Both the position numbers and the translations under genes were made by a program. Shown one piece after another: positions 44,912-52,809 of a stretch of DNA of 64,000 nt (within the stretch, counting starts at the first letter, position 1; every line of letters starts with the position of its first letter). The notes under the pieces were generated by a model. It saw only the letters and a program-made list of their open reading frames with translations. It did not search any database and had not been told where the DNA came from. Source of the DNA: Bradyrhizobium manausense (GTDB taxonomy: Bacteria; Pseudomonadota; Alphaproteobacteria; Rhizobiales; Xanthobacteraceae); contig NZ_JAFCLG010000001.1 in assembly GCF_018129685.1 (NCBI RefSeq), positions 434,001 to 498,000 on the forward strand, written 5' to 3'.

Positions 44912-44970
44912 GCTCGACACCAGAGACGCTGCGCGCTCGGGCTCGTGCGGCGCTGTCGCACGACGTCGGT

Positions 44971-45195
44971 TCAGTGCGGGCGGGGACGCCCCTGCGTCAG
45001 CACGACCTTGAGTGCTTCGACGGCAACAGCAATGACACCGCGGGGCGGGGGCACCGCCTCGATCGCTTCGGCCGCCAAGCGGCAGTCGTCGGCTACCTTC
45101 AGCAGCCCTGATCGCGTGAGGTCCAAGGTCGACAGCGCCGCCTGCTCCAGGCATACGCGCTCAAGCCGTCGAAATTCCCGAAGCTCTCTGTTCAT
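44971..45195 (-). CDS. hypothetical protein, 74 aa
   Basis: MNRELREFRRLERVCLEQAA followed by STLDLTRSGLLKVADDCRLAAEAIE is an amphipathic helical protein with two cysteines. No signal, TM segment or known family. CGAGAGCC precedes the ATG. Composition is protein-like, and no overlapping alternative is better. Confidence 0.5.
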   Translation of the reverse strand: MNRELREFRRLERVCLEQAALSTLDLTRSGLLKVADDCRLAAEAIEAVPPPRGVIAVAVEALKVVLTQGRPRPH

Positions 45196-45394
45196 GCATC
45201 GGCTCTCGATTTCCCGGATTCCATGCCTGCGTGAGTCTGGTTAATAAATCGTAAATGTGAGGTCTGGCGGATCATGCTGGTGCGGAGCTGACCGCTGCGG
45301 TCCCTTGGCCGCCCACGGGCGGCTTGACGCCGCCGGACTTCGGCCGGAAGGTTCCAGTCCGGATCCATCAGCGATGAAGCAAATGGAGCTGACC

Positions 45395-45724
45395 ATGACC
45401 ACGTTCGACAAGCGCGAGCAGGGCTTCGAGGCCAAATTCGCCCATGACGAGGAGCTCATGTTCAAGGCCGCGGCCCGGTGCAACAAGATGCTCGGGCTCT
45501 GGGCCGCCAGCCAGCTCGGACTCAGCGGCGATGACGCGGCGGCTTACGCGACGGCGCTGGTCACGGACAATCTGGCGAGCCAGACGATGGACGAGACCCT
45601 GGGCAAGGTGTCGAGCGATCTCGCCGCCAAGGGCATTTCGCGCGAGCAGGTCGCGCAAAAGCTGCAGGAGTGTCAGCACCAGGCGCTTGCGCAGCTCGAG
45701 GCCGCGTCACGCCAAGCCGGTTAG
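45395..45724 (+). CDS. DUF1476 protein, F1-ATPase inhibitor zeta-subunit-like
   Basis: 109 aa from ATG 45395, chosen because GGAG lies just upstream and the family starts MTTFDKREQGFEAKFAHDEE. ELMFKAAARCNKMLGLWAA and LGLSGDDAAAYA complete the DUF1476 signature. In Paracoccus the orthologous zeta subunit inhibits F1F0-ATPase hydrolysis. Here the N-terminal inhibitory segment is present, so regulation of ATP synthase in the cytoplasm is likely. A Cys in RCNK is unusual. Confidence 0.85.
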   Translation: MTTFDKREQGFEAKFAHDEELMFKAAARCNKMLGLWAASQLGLSGDDAAAYATALVTDNLASQTMDETLGKVSSDLAAKGISREQVAQKLQECQHQALAQLEAASRQAG

Positions 45725-45735
45725 TTTGGACACGC

Positions 45736-46326
45736 TCAGTCGGCGGGCTTGCGCGTCGTTGCGTCGCTGAACCTATCGACGAAGGCGATCCCGATCGCCG
45801 ACGCGACGAAAGTAATGTGGATCAGCACCTGCCACATCACGCCGCTCTCGGTGAGGCTGGCGCGGCTCGAGCCGAGATTGCCGGCCTCGATGAAGGTGCG
45901 CAGCAGCGCGATCGAGGAGATGCCGATGATCGCCATCGCGAGCTTGATCTTGAGCACGCTGGCGTTGACGTGGCCGAGCCATTCCGGCTCGTCGGGATGG
46001 CCTTGAAGGTCGAGCCGCGAGACGAAGGTCTCATAGCCGCCGACGATCACCATGACCAGCAAATTGGAGATCATCACGACGTCGATCAGCGCCAGCACGC
46101 TCATCATGATTTCCTGCTCGCTGAGTTCGAGCGCGTGCGATGCGAGGTGCCAGAGCTCCTTCAGGAACAGCACGATGTAGACGCACTGCGCCACGATCAG
46201 CCCGAGATAGAGCGGCAGCTGCAGCCAGCGCGAACCGAAGATGATCATCGGCAGCAGGCCGAGCCGCGGCGAGGGCGGCCGGGGTCCGGTGGTTTCAGGC
46301 TCTGCCGACATCTGGCGTCCACGCAT
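45736..46326 (-). CDS. UPF0114/YqhA family inner membrane protein
   Basis: 196 aa (191 if translation starts at ATG 46311). Four TM helices: LPLYLGLIVAQCVYIVLFL, MMSVLALIDVVMISNLLVMVI, KLAMAIIGISSIALLRTFI and LIHITFVASAIGIAFVDRF. The conserved motif VGGYETFVSRLDL between helices is typical of the TIGR00645/YqhA family. Function is not established. It is convergent with the DUF1476 gene. Confidence 0.85.
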   Translation of the reverse strand: MRGRQMSAEPETTGPRPPSPRLGLLPMIIFGSRWLQLPLYLGLIVAQCVYIVLFLKELWHLASHALELSEQEIMMSVLALIDVVMISNLLVMVIVGGYETFVSRLDLQGHPDEPEWLGHVNASVLKIKLAMAIIGISSIALLRTFIEAGNLGSSRASLTESGVMWQVLIHITFVASAIGIAFVDRFSDATTRKPAD

Positions 46327-46412
46327 CTGGATGATCCCGTCCTCATGTACCCCGCCGCGTTGGCAGGTGGAAGACGCCCCGCCGCTGCGCGCTGTTTGGG
46401 CCGTAAGGTCTC

Positions 46413-46751
46413 ATGCTATCGTGCGGCTTGGCCGGGGATCGGGAGAGGCGGACGGTGGTGCGGGACAGGAAAAGGCTCGGTCACGTCGCGCTCGTGAGTG
46501 CGATGATCCTTGCGATGCTCCTTGGGGGCTTGGCCACGGAGGTTTCGGCGACACCGCTGACACCGTTCCGCTATGAGGACCAGGCCCAGCGCCATTGTCC
46601 CGGCGACAAGGTGGTATGGCTGGATTTCAAGAAGGGCGTCTACTACCGCAAGGGCCAGAAGCTCTATGCCCAGGGATTTGATGGCAGCTATGTCTGCCTC
46701 TCCGAAGCGCGCGACAGTCTCTATCGTCGCTCGCCCCTGGGGCTGCGCTGA
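46413..46751 (+). CDS. hypothetical secreted protein
   Basis: 112 aa from ATG 46413; a GTG at 46455 would give a more usual signal peptide (RLGHVALVSAMILAMLLGG). The mature domain, HCPGDKVVWLDFKKGVYYRKGQKLYAQG then SYVCLSEA, has two cysteines and the CP-x-D-x-VVWL-x-x-K-x-GVY-x pattern seen in many small exported rhizobial proteins. Function unknown. Confidence 0.7.
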   Translation: MLSCGLAGDRERRTVVRDRKRLGHVALVSAMILAMLLGGLATEVSATPLTPFRYEDQAQRHCPGDKVVWLDFKKGVYYRKGQKLYAQGFDGSYVCLSEARDSLYRRSPLGLR

Positions 46752-46760
46752 AGCGCCAGG

Positions 46761-46889
46761 TTATTTCCGAGTCGGCAGCGTCACCGGGACGTGCGGTGAG
46801 GTGCTGATGACCCGGGGGCTTCCATTGGGATAGGTCCGGTCGCTGCGGATCAGCGATTCCAGGACCAGGAAGAACTTCTCGGCAAGCAT
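46761..46889 (-). CDS. hypothetical small protein, 42 aa
   Basis: From ATG 46889 (GAAGGCGACGCAC upstream) it reads MLAEKFFLVLESLIRSD then PNGSPRVISTSPHVPVTLP. The amphipathic hydrophobic N-terminal helix followed by a Pro/Ser segment looks like a conserved small protein of this genus. Its frame extends upstream to 46952 without good start context. Function unknown. Confidence 0.5.
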   Translation of the reverse strand: MLAEKFFLVLESLIRSDRTYPNGSPRVISTSPHVPVTLPTRK

Positions 46890-47046
46890 GTGCGTCGCCT
46901 TCGTTGGTGTTGCCTCTCTGGAATGAGTCGAGGCACCGAACGCGAAATTCAATCAACTAAACGGGAGCAGCACAATCCCGAAGCGGTTGCCCGTTGCTGC
47001 GTCGCAGTAGCGCGGCGGTCCGAAACATTGAAACGGAGGTTGAGGA

Positions 47047-47145
47047 TTAGCCGAAGGCCAGAGCCACGAGGCTCGAGCAGAGCAGGACGATGCCGCCTGC
47101 GGTCAAAGCCAGAAAGCCGTCGGATACGAGGTCATGTTTGCGCAT
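47047..47145 (-). CDS. small single-pass membrane peptide, 32 aa
   Basis: ATG 47145, with AGCAGGTGTCCC upstream, encodes MRKHDLVSDGFLALTAGG followed by IVLLCSSLVALAFG and TAA. Charged N-terminus, one hydrophobic helix. The tight agreement of start, site and hydrophobic profile supports a real small protein. Function unknown. Confidence 0.5.
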   Translation of the reverse strand: MRKHDLVSDGFLALTAGGIVLLCSSLVALAFG

Positions 47146-47246
47146 GGGACACCTGCTGCTCTCGTTCTCGATGCTCGGTCGGATTGATTAAAATTGTCCG
47201 AACGTGCCGCCTTGAAGAGTGATGCAATGTCGCCCGCGCGAGCGCC

Positions 47247-47336
47247 TCAGGCCCTCGTGCGGTAGCCTTCAAACGCATGGGCCAGGAAGATCCCCGCGCT
47301 TAGCAGACCCATCAGTGCCGAAACCGTCTCGATCAT
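47247..47336 (-). CDS. small single-pass membrane peptide, 29 aa
   Basis: ATG 47336 encodes MIETVSALMGLLSAGIFLA then HAFEGYRTRA and TGA: a hydrophobic helix with a charged C-terminal tail, the same plan as the peptide at 47047 on the same strand 100 bases away. The ribosome-binding site is weak (TTGGA). Function unknown. Confidence 0.45.
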   Translation of the reverse strand: MIETVSALMGLLSAGIFLAHAFEGYRTRA

Positions 47337-47701
47337 CGTTAAATTCCAATCCGCCCCTGCGACCGAGAGAACGCGGGCGGCCTTGCACAGTCAAAAGAAT
47401 TCCGGTGAAGCCGGCGATATCGGGAGTGGAGTGAGGTTTTGGCGCAACAGCTTGTGCAGGTCTGGCACAGAGGAGGCGATCCCGAAGCCCTCGCGCCCCG
47501 TAGATCAACGGAGAATACCGAACGTCCTGTTTACCATCCCGACACGAACGCCGAGGGCTCCCCATTTCCGCCGTGTTCGGGTTGCGTTATCGTTACCGCC
47601 TCTGAGACGGTGGTGGGCCGCCTTGGAGTTCGCGGCCCGGAGGGCGCTCCCAGCAAGCAAGCGGGTTAGTGCCGCCTCCGGCGAAATGGTATTTGGGGCG
47701 A
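47337..47701. other. intergenic: promoter region of rlpA and small genes
   Basis: About 365 bases. Two plus-strand frames (47383, 47439) cross it but lack signal, ribosome-binding site or family resemblance. No clear terminator. Confidence 0.35.
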
Positions 47702-48631
47702 ATGGGGATCCGACGGTCAGATTCGGTGGTTCGGGCTGCGCGACGCGTTGCGGTCGTCTCGGCCTGCCTCGCGCTCGCCAATTGCGCCTCGTCCAACAAA
47801 TTCGCCAGCCGGGTCGATCCCAAATATGGCGTGTCCTCCAGCCCGCGCGTCGTGGCCTGGGGCGATCCCGTGCCCAAGGGCGGTGGCACCTATCGCGTCG
47901 GCAAGCCCTATGTGGTGGCAGGCCGGACCTACGTGCCGGAGGAGGACGTCAACTACCGCGCCGAGGGCATGGCGTCCTGGTACGGCGACGATTTCCATGG
48001 CCGCCAGACCGCCAACGGCGAAGTCTTCGACATGGGTTCGCTGACCGCGGCCCATCCGACCCTGCCGATGCCGTCCTATGCGCGGGTGACCAATCTGTCG
48101 AACGGCAAGTCGCTGATCGTCCGCGTCAATGACCGCGGGCCCTATCATGGCAACCGCCTCATCGACGTCTCGAACAAGGCCGCCGAACTCCTTGAATTCA
48201 AAGGCAATGGTGTCGCCAGGGTCCGGGTCGAATATGTCGGCCGGGCGCCGCTCGAAGGCTCCGACGACCGGCAGTTGATCGCGACCCTGCGCACCGGCGT
48301 TCCGGCGCCGTCGCCCTCGATGGTCCGGGTCGCCTCGGCGCGGCCTTTCGTGCCTGAGCTGCCCTCGTCGAGCCGCGGTGCCATCCGCGGCGAGGTTCCT
48401 ATGCCGGAAGGGCGGCCGTACAGCCTCGGCAACACCTCAGTCGACGTCGCCTCGATCAACGCGACCTCGGAAATGTCGGCCTCGAGCCGCAGCCGGGGCC
48501 GGGCGCTCCAGAATGCCCGCCAGGTCTCCTATGACGAAGACGGCCGCTATGCGCGCGATGGCGGTCCTGCCGGTTCCGATGACGGCGCATCCGAAGCTCG
48601 CAGCATTCTGACCGGCCGCGGCCTGTACTGA
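47702..48631 (+). CDS. rlpA: septal ring lytic transglycosylase RlpA family lipoprotein
   Basis: 309 aa from ATG 47702 (TTTGGGGCG upstream). A lipobox (ACLALANC) marks an outer-membrane lipoprotein. The double-psi barrel domain is complete: GMASWYGDDFHGRQTANGE, AAHPTLPMPSYARVTNL, LIVRVNDRGPYHGNRLIDVS and NKAAELLEF. The Asp of NDRGP and nearby His belong to the RlpA active site that cleaves naked glycan strands at division in some species. The C-terminal third is low-complexity with no SPOR domain seen. Confidence 0.88.
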   Translation: MGIRRSDSVVRAARRVAVVSACLALANCASSNKFASRVDPKYGVSSSPRVVAWGDPVPKGGGTYRVGKPYVVAGRTYVPEEDVNYRAEGMASWYGDDFHGRQTANGEVFDMGSLTAAHPTLPMPSYARVTNLSNGKSLIVRVNDRGPYHGNRLIDVSNKAAELLEFKGNGVARVRVEYVGRAPLEGSDDRQLIATLRTGVPAPSPSMVRVASARPFVPELPSSSRGAIRGEVPMPEGRPYSLGNTSVDVASINATSEMSASSRSRGRALQNARQVSYDEDGRYARDGGPAGSDDGASEARSILTGRGLY

Positions 48632-48657
48632 TCGCCGCTTGCGCGTTGCCGCCTCAT

Positions 48658-49614
48658 TCAGTGTGGCGACGCTTCACGCAGAAAGCTGACCAGCGCGGCA
48701 TTGACCTCGTCGGGCCGCTCCTGCTGCACCCAATGGCCCGCGCCGTCGATGATCAGCTTTCGCGCGAGATTCGGCAGCACGCGCTCCAGCTCGTTGACGC
48801 GCTTGGCGCCGATCAGGCCGGTGATGACGGCGTCTTTCGAGCCGGCGATGAAGAGCGAAGGCTGATGGATCTGGGCGTCCTGCCAGGGCGCGGTCAGCTC
48901 CCAATTGCGGTCGAGGTTGCGATACCAGTTCAGCCCGCCGCGGAAACCGGAGTTGCGGAACGACTCGGTGAAATAGGCGAGATCGGCCTCGCTGAGCCAG
49001 GCGGGCAACGGCTCCTCGCCGGATCCGTGACTGAGGAATCCCTTCCCCTCCGGCACGAACATCGCCGCGCTGGGATCGGCAAGGCCGCGTCCGCCAAGCA
49101 CGATGCGCATGGTGCGGGCAACGTCGCGCTCGAGCTCGGCCTCGGCAACGCCGGGCGCCTGGAAGTACTGCCAGTAGAAATTGGTGACGCCGCCCAGCCG
49201 CAGCAGCTCGAGCGGCTTGCCGCGCCCGCGGAACGGCGGCGGGACGCTCAGGCCTGCGACGGCGGTGAAGATATCCGGGCGAAACAGCGCCGCGTGCCAG
49301 GCCACCGGCGCGCCCCAGTCGTGGCCGACCACCATCGCCCTGGTTTCGCCGAGGGCCTGGACGAGGCCAACGACGTCGCCGACGGTATCGAAGATCGAGT
49401 AGGCGGCGACGTCGGTCGGGGCGGCGCTGTGGCCGTAGCCGCGCATATCGGGGGCCACGACGTGGAAGCCGGCGGCCGCCAGCGCCGGGATCTGGTGCCG
49501 CCAGGAATAGGAGAGTTCAGGCCAGCCATGGCACAGCACCACCAGCGGCCCCTGGCCGGCCTCGCGGATGAAGAGGTCGATCCCATTGGCCTTGATCACG
49601 CGGGTCGAGGACAT
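48658..49614 (-). CDS. alpha/beta hydrolase, epoxide-hydrolase-like
   Basis: 318 aa. Oxyanion motif HGWPELSYSW, nucleophile VVGHDWGAPVAW (Asp instead of Ser, as in epoxide hydrolases and haloalkane dehalogenases) and catalytic His in DGAGHWVQQERP are all present; an acid in the LFIAGSKDAVITG strand completes the triad. A cap domain with Tyr residues (FYWQYFQAPG, LNWYRNL) could polarise an epoxide. It is cytoplasmic. A long plus-strand frame covering it antisense is not a gene. Confidence 0.87.
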   Translation of the reverse strand: MSSTRVIKANGIDLFIREAGQGPLVVLCHGWPELSYSWRHQIPALAAAGFHVVAPDMRGYGHSAAPTDVAAYSIFDTVGDVVGLVQALGETRAMVVGHDWGAPVAWHAALFRPDIFTAVAGLSVPPPFRGRGKPLELLRLGGVTNFYWQYFQAPGVAEAELERDVARTMRIVLGGRGLADPSAAMFVPEGKGFLSHGSGEEPLPAWLSEADLAYFTESFRNSGFRGGLNWYRNLDRNWELTAPWQDAQIHQPSLFIAGSKDAVITGLIGAKRVNELERVLPNLARKLIIDGAGHWVQQERPDEVNAALVSFLREASPH

Positions 49615-49767
49615 CGCTTTTCCGCCTTGTTTCAGGGGTTTGGTCGAAAAACATCAGGTGCCACGATAGGGATGCAGCGAGAATCGTGCAATCTCTTGGA
49701 CAGGCACGGATCCGCGTGTTGTTCGCCCCGGTTCCATTTGTTAGAACGCCGCTCTCAGGGCTTGGCC

Positions 49768-51030
49768 ATGGCACTTCGTCTCATCTCGTTTCGCCACACC
49801 GGGGTCACGGCCGGAGTGCTGGCGCGCGGGTTGGTCGCAGCCGCGCTTGCCGTGAGCCTGAGCTGGGGCGGGGTGATCTATGCCGCCAACCAGAGCGTCC
49901 AGGGCGCCAAGAAGACCGAGGATGCCGGCTTCGACGGTGACGCTCCCACTGCGATCCTGATCGAGGCCTCCAGCGGCAGCGTGCTGTTCGAAAAGAACGC
50001 CGACGAGCTGCGCGCGCCCTCCAGCATGATGAAGCTGATGACCGCAGAGGTCGTGTTCAACGCGATCAAGAAGGGTGATGTCAAGCTGACCGACGAATAC
50101 CGGATCAGCGAGAACGCTTGGCGCAAGGGCGGCGCTCCCTCCGGCGGCTCGACCATGTTCGCGGCCATCAACAGCAAGGTCTCGGTCGACGACCTCCTGC
50201 ATGGCGCCATCATCCAGAGCGGCAACGACGCCTGCATCGCGCTCGCCGAAGGCATCGCCGGCGGCGAGAAGATCTTCGCCTCCGACTTCATGACCAAGCG
50301 CGCCCGCGAGCTCGGCATGACCAAATCGACCTTCGCCAATTCCAACGGCTTGCCCGACCCCGGCAACAAGATGACGGTGCGCGAACTCGGCCTGCTCGCC
50401 CGTCACATCATCCTGGACTTCCCCGAATTCTACAAACTGTTCGGCGAAAAGGAGTTCACCTGGAACAAGATCCGCCAGCCTAACCGCAATCCCCTGCTCA
50501 ATTCGCTGGAAGGCGCCGACGGCCTCAAGACCGGTTACACCAAGGAAGGCGGTTACGGCATGGTCGGCTCGGCCGTGCAGAACGGCACGCGGTTGATCGT
50601 CGTCGTCAACGGGCTTGAGGACATCGAGGACCGCGCTACAGAAGCCAAGAAGATGCTGGAATGGGGCTTTCGCAATTTCGAGACCCGTACGCTGATCGCG
50701 GCCGACCAGCCGGTCGGCTATGCCAAGGTGTTTGGCGGCGAGAGCCGCTCGGTGAAGCTCGTCGCGAAAGAGCCCGTGAAGGTGATGGTGCACAAGAGCG
50801 GGGGCGACAAGCTGATCGCACGCGTCGTCTATAACGGTCCTGTGCGCGCACCGGTCGTGGCCGGTCAGCAGGTGGGTGTGGTCAGGGTCTGGCGCAGCGG
50901 CAATATCGCGGTGGAGACACCGGTCTATGCAGCCGAAGCAATCGGCACCGGCTCGACCATGCGGCGGGCGATCGACGGCGCCAGCGAACTGGTGATCGGC
51001 ATGTTCCGCGCAGGCGCCGAGAAGCTCTGA
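49768..51030 (+). CDS. dacC: D-alanyl-D-alanine carboxypeptidase (penicillin-binding protein 5/6 type)
   Basis: 420 aa from ATG 49768. An N-terminal signal (LVAAALAVSLSWGGVIYAA) precedes the serine-acyl-transferase motifs SxxK (S86-MM-K89), SGN (151-153) and KTG (254-256). The C-terminal PBP5-like domain (residues ~310-400) and the amphipathic anchor near SELVIGMFRAGAEKL are present. It trims the terminal D-Ala of peptidoglycan stem peptides in the periplasm. The start is about 150 bases from the divergent hydrolase gene. tmk follows after 2 bases. Confidence 0.92.
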   Translation: MALRLISFRHTGVTAGVLARGLVAAALAVSLSWGGVIYAANQSVQGAKKTEDAGFDGDAPTAILIEASSGSVLFEKNADELRAPSSMMKLMTAEVVFNAIKKGDVKLTDEYRISENAWRKGGAPSGGSTMFAAINSKVSVDDLLHGAIIQSGNDACIALAEGIAGGEKIFASDFMTKRARELGMTKSTFANSNGLPDPGNKMTVRELGLLARHIILDFPEFYKLFGEKEFTWNKIRQPNRNPLLNSLEGADGLKTGYTKEGGYGMVGSAVQNGTRLIVVVNGLEDIEDRATEAKKMLEWGFRNFETRTLIAADQPVGYAKVFGGESRSVKLVAKEPVKVMVHKSGGDKLIARVVYNGPVRAPVVAGQQVGVVRVWRSGNIAVETPVYAAEAIGTGSTMRRAIDGASELVIGMFRAGAEKL

Positions 51031-51032
51031 TC

Positions 51033-51719
51033 ATGGGTGCGAGCACGGGACAGCGGCCGTCCGGACGCGGACGCTTCATCACCTTTGAGGGCGGCGAGGG
51101 GACGGGCAAGTCGACCCAGATCAAGAAGCTCGCCGACCGTCTCGCTGCGGCCAGGCTGCGGACGCTGCTCACGCGCGAGCCCGGCGGGTCGCCGGGCGCA
51201 GAGATCATGCGCCATCTCGTCCTCTCGGGCATGGGCAAGCTGCTCGGACCCGACGCAGAGACGCTGCTGTTCGCCGCGGCGCGTGACGACCATGTCCGGA
51301 CAGTGATCGAGCCCGCGCTGAAGCAGGGCATCTGGGTGCTGTGCGACCGCTTCGCTGACTCGACGCGTGCCTACCAGGGTAGCCTAGGCAGCGTGCCGGC
51401 CGGGTTGATCAACGCCATGCAGAGGGTCACCATCGGCGATCTCAAGCCTGACCTCACGATAGTCCTCGACCTGCCGGTCGAGATCGGCCTGGCCCGCGCG
51501 GCTGCCCGGCGCGGCGGCGGCACGCCTGACAGGTTCGAAGGTGAAAAGATCGCCTTCCATCAGGGCCTGCGCGAGGCCTATCGCAAGATTGCCGCGGATG
51601 ATCCCGCGCGCTGCGTGCTGATCGACGCCAATTCCGATCCTGATACGGTCGCCGGCCGTGTCTGGACCGCGCTGCGCGATCGTCTGCTTCCTACCCCTGC
51701 CTCGGTGATCTCCGCATGA
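51033..51719 (+). CDS. tmk: thymidylate kinase
   Basis: 228 aa. P-loop FEGGEGTGKSTQIKKL, DR(Y/F) motif CDRFADSTRAYQG and LID region ARRGGGTPDRFEGEKIAFHQG are typical. It phosphorylates dTMP to dTDP. It begins two bases after the dacC stop, and its TGA overlaps the ATG of holB, a conserved arrangement in alphaproteobacteria. Confidence 0.95.
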   Translation: MGASTGQRPSGRGRFITFEGGEGTGKSTQIKKLADRLAAARLRTLLTREPGGSPGAEIMRHLVLSGMGKLLGPDAETLLFAAARDDHVRTVIEPALKQGIWVLCDRFADSTRAYQGSLGSVPAGLINAMQRVTIGDLKPDLTIVLDLPVEIGLARAAARRGGGTPDRFEGEKIAFHQGLREAYRKIAADDPARCVLIDANSDPDTVAGRVWTALRDRLLPTPASVISA

Positions 51720-52762
51720 GCCCGCGTCAGGCCGAGCGCGAGAGCGCGATACCGCATCCGCGCGAAACCAGCCATCTGTTCGGCCATCGCGAGGCCGAGG
51801 CTGCGCTGCTGACGGCCTACCGTAGCGGACGGATCCCGCATGCCTGGCTGATCGGTGGTCCGCAAGGGATTGGCAAGGCGACGCTGGCGTACCGTATGGC
51901 GCGCTTCGTGCTCGCCCACGGCCAGCCGCTGGCGCCAGCCGTGCAGGGCGCCGAGGACCTCGCAATCGATCCTGGGGACCCCGTGGCGCGGCAGGTTGCA
52001 GCCGGCTCGCATGGCGGCTTGCTGACCCTGGAGCGCACCGCGAACGACCGTGGGGTGATGCGCACGGTCATCACCGTCGACGAGACGCGCGAGACCATAA
52101 CGTTCTTCGGCTCGACGGCCGCCGCCGAAGGCTGGCGCGTCTGCATCGTCGACACTGTCGACGAGCTCAATCCCAATGCCGCGAACGCACTGCTCAAGAT
52201 CCTCGAGGAGCCGCCGCAGCGGTCGTTGTTCCTGTTGGTGAGCCACGCACCGGCGCGCGTGCTCGCCACCATCCAGTCACGTTGCCGCAAGCTACGCTTG
52301 CGATCGCTGGCAACCGACGAGGTCCTTGGCGCCGCCGCTGAGGCCACCGGCCTCGCAACGACCGATTTGGCATTGCGCGAGGCCGCGGAGGCCTCCGAAG
52401 GCAGCGTTGCTCGGGCACTCACGCTGCTCGGCGGTGAGGCGCTCAAGCTCCAGCAGCGCACGGCGGCGCTGCTGGCGCGCCTGCCTGAGGTCGATCCGCG
52501 CGAATTGCACACCCTCGGCGAATCCCTTGGCACCAGCGATCGCGTGGCGCTCGCAGCCTTCGTCGACGGCATCGATCGCTGGATCGCGGACCGCCTGCAT
52601 GCGGACGAGGCCAATGCCAACCAGAACCTGCCGCGCCTTGCGCGCTTAAGCGAGGTATGGGAAAAGATCGTCCGCGCCGCGCGCGACACCGAAACCTACA
52701 ATCTGGAGCGAAAGCCCTTGGTTTTCTCGGTGTTCAGCTGGCTGGCGGACGCAACGCGCTAG
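51716..52762 (+). CDS. holB: DNA polymerase III subunit delta'
   Basis: 348 aa. It has the clamp-loader AAA+ fold with a degenerate P-loop LIGGPQGIGKATLAYRMARF, then VCIVDTVDELNPNAANALLKILEEPPQRSLFLLVSH and the sensor region RCRKLRLR (SRC-like motif in QSRCRKL). The usual zinc-binding cysteines between P-loop and DEAD region are not seen. It is part of the replicative clamp loader. Overlapping start with tmk (ATGA). Confidence 0.93.
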   Translation: MSPRQAERESAIPHPRETSHLFGHREAEAALLTAYRSGRIPHAWLIGGPQGIGKATLAYRMARFVLAHGQPLAPAVQGAEDLAIDPGDPVARQVAAGSHGGLLTLERTANDRGVMRTVITVDETRETITFFGSTAAAEGWRVCIVDTVDELNPNAANALLKILEEPPQRSLFLLVSHAPARVLATIQSRCRKLRLRSLATDEVLGAAAEATGLATTDLALREAAEASEGSVARALTLLGGEALKLQQRTAALLARLPEVDPRELHTLGESLGTSDRVALAAFVDGIDRWIADRLHADEANANQNLPRLARLSEVWEKIVRAARDTETYNLERKPLVFSVFSWLADATR

Positions 52763-52809
52763 AGCGCAAGTTGAATCCAAATTTCTGAGAAGCCGGTAAA
52801 GGAATCGTC

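Noticed and set aside
48646..49767. 374-codon open frame in front of dacC on the plus strand
   Set aside because: It is antisense to the well-supported epoxide-hydrolase-like gene; dacC has a natural signal-peptide start at 49768.
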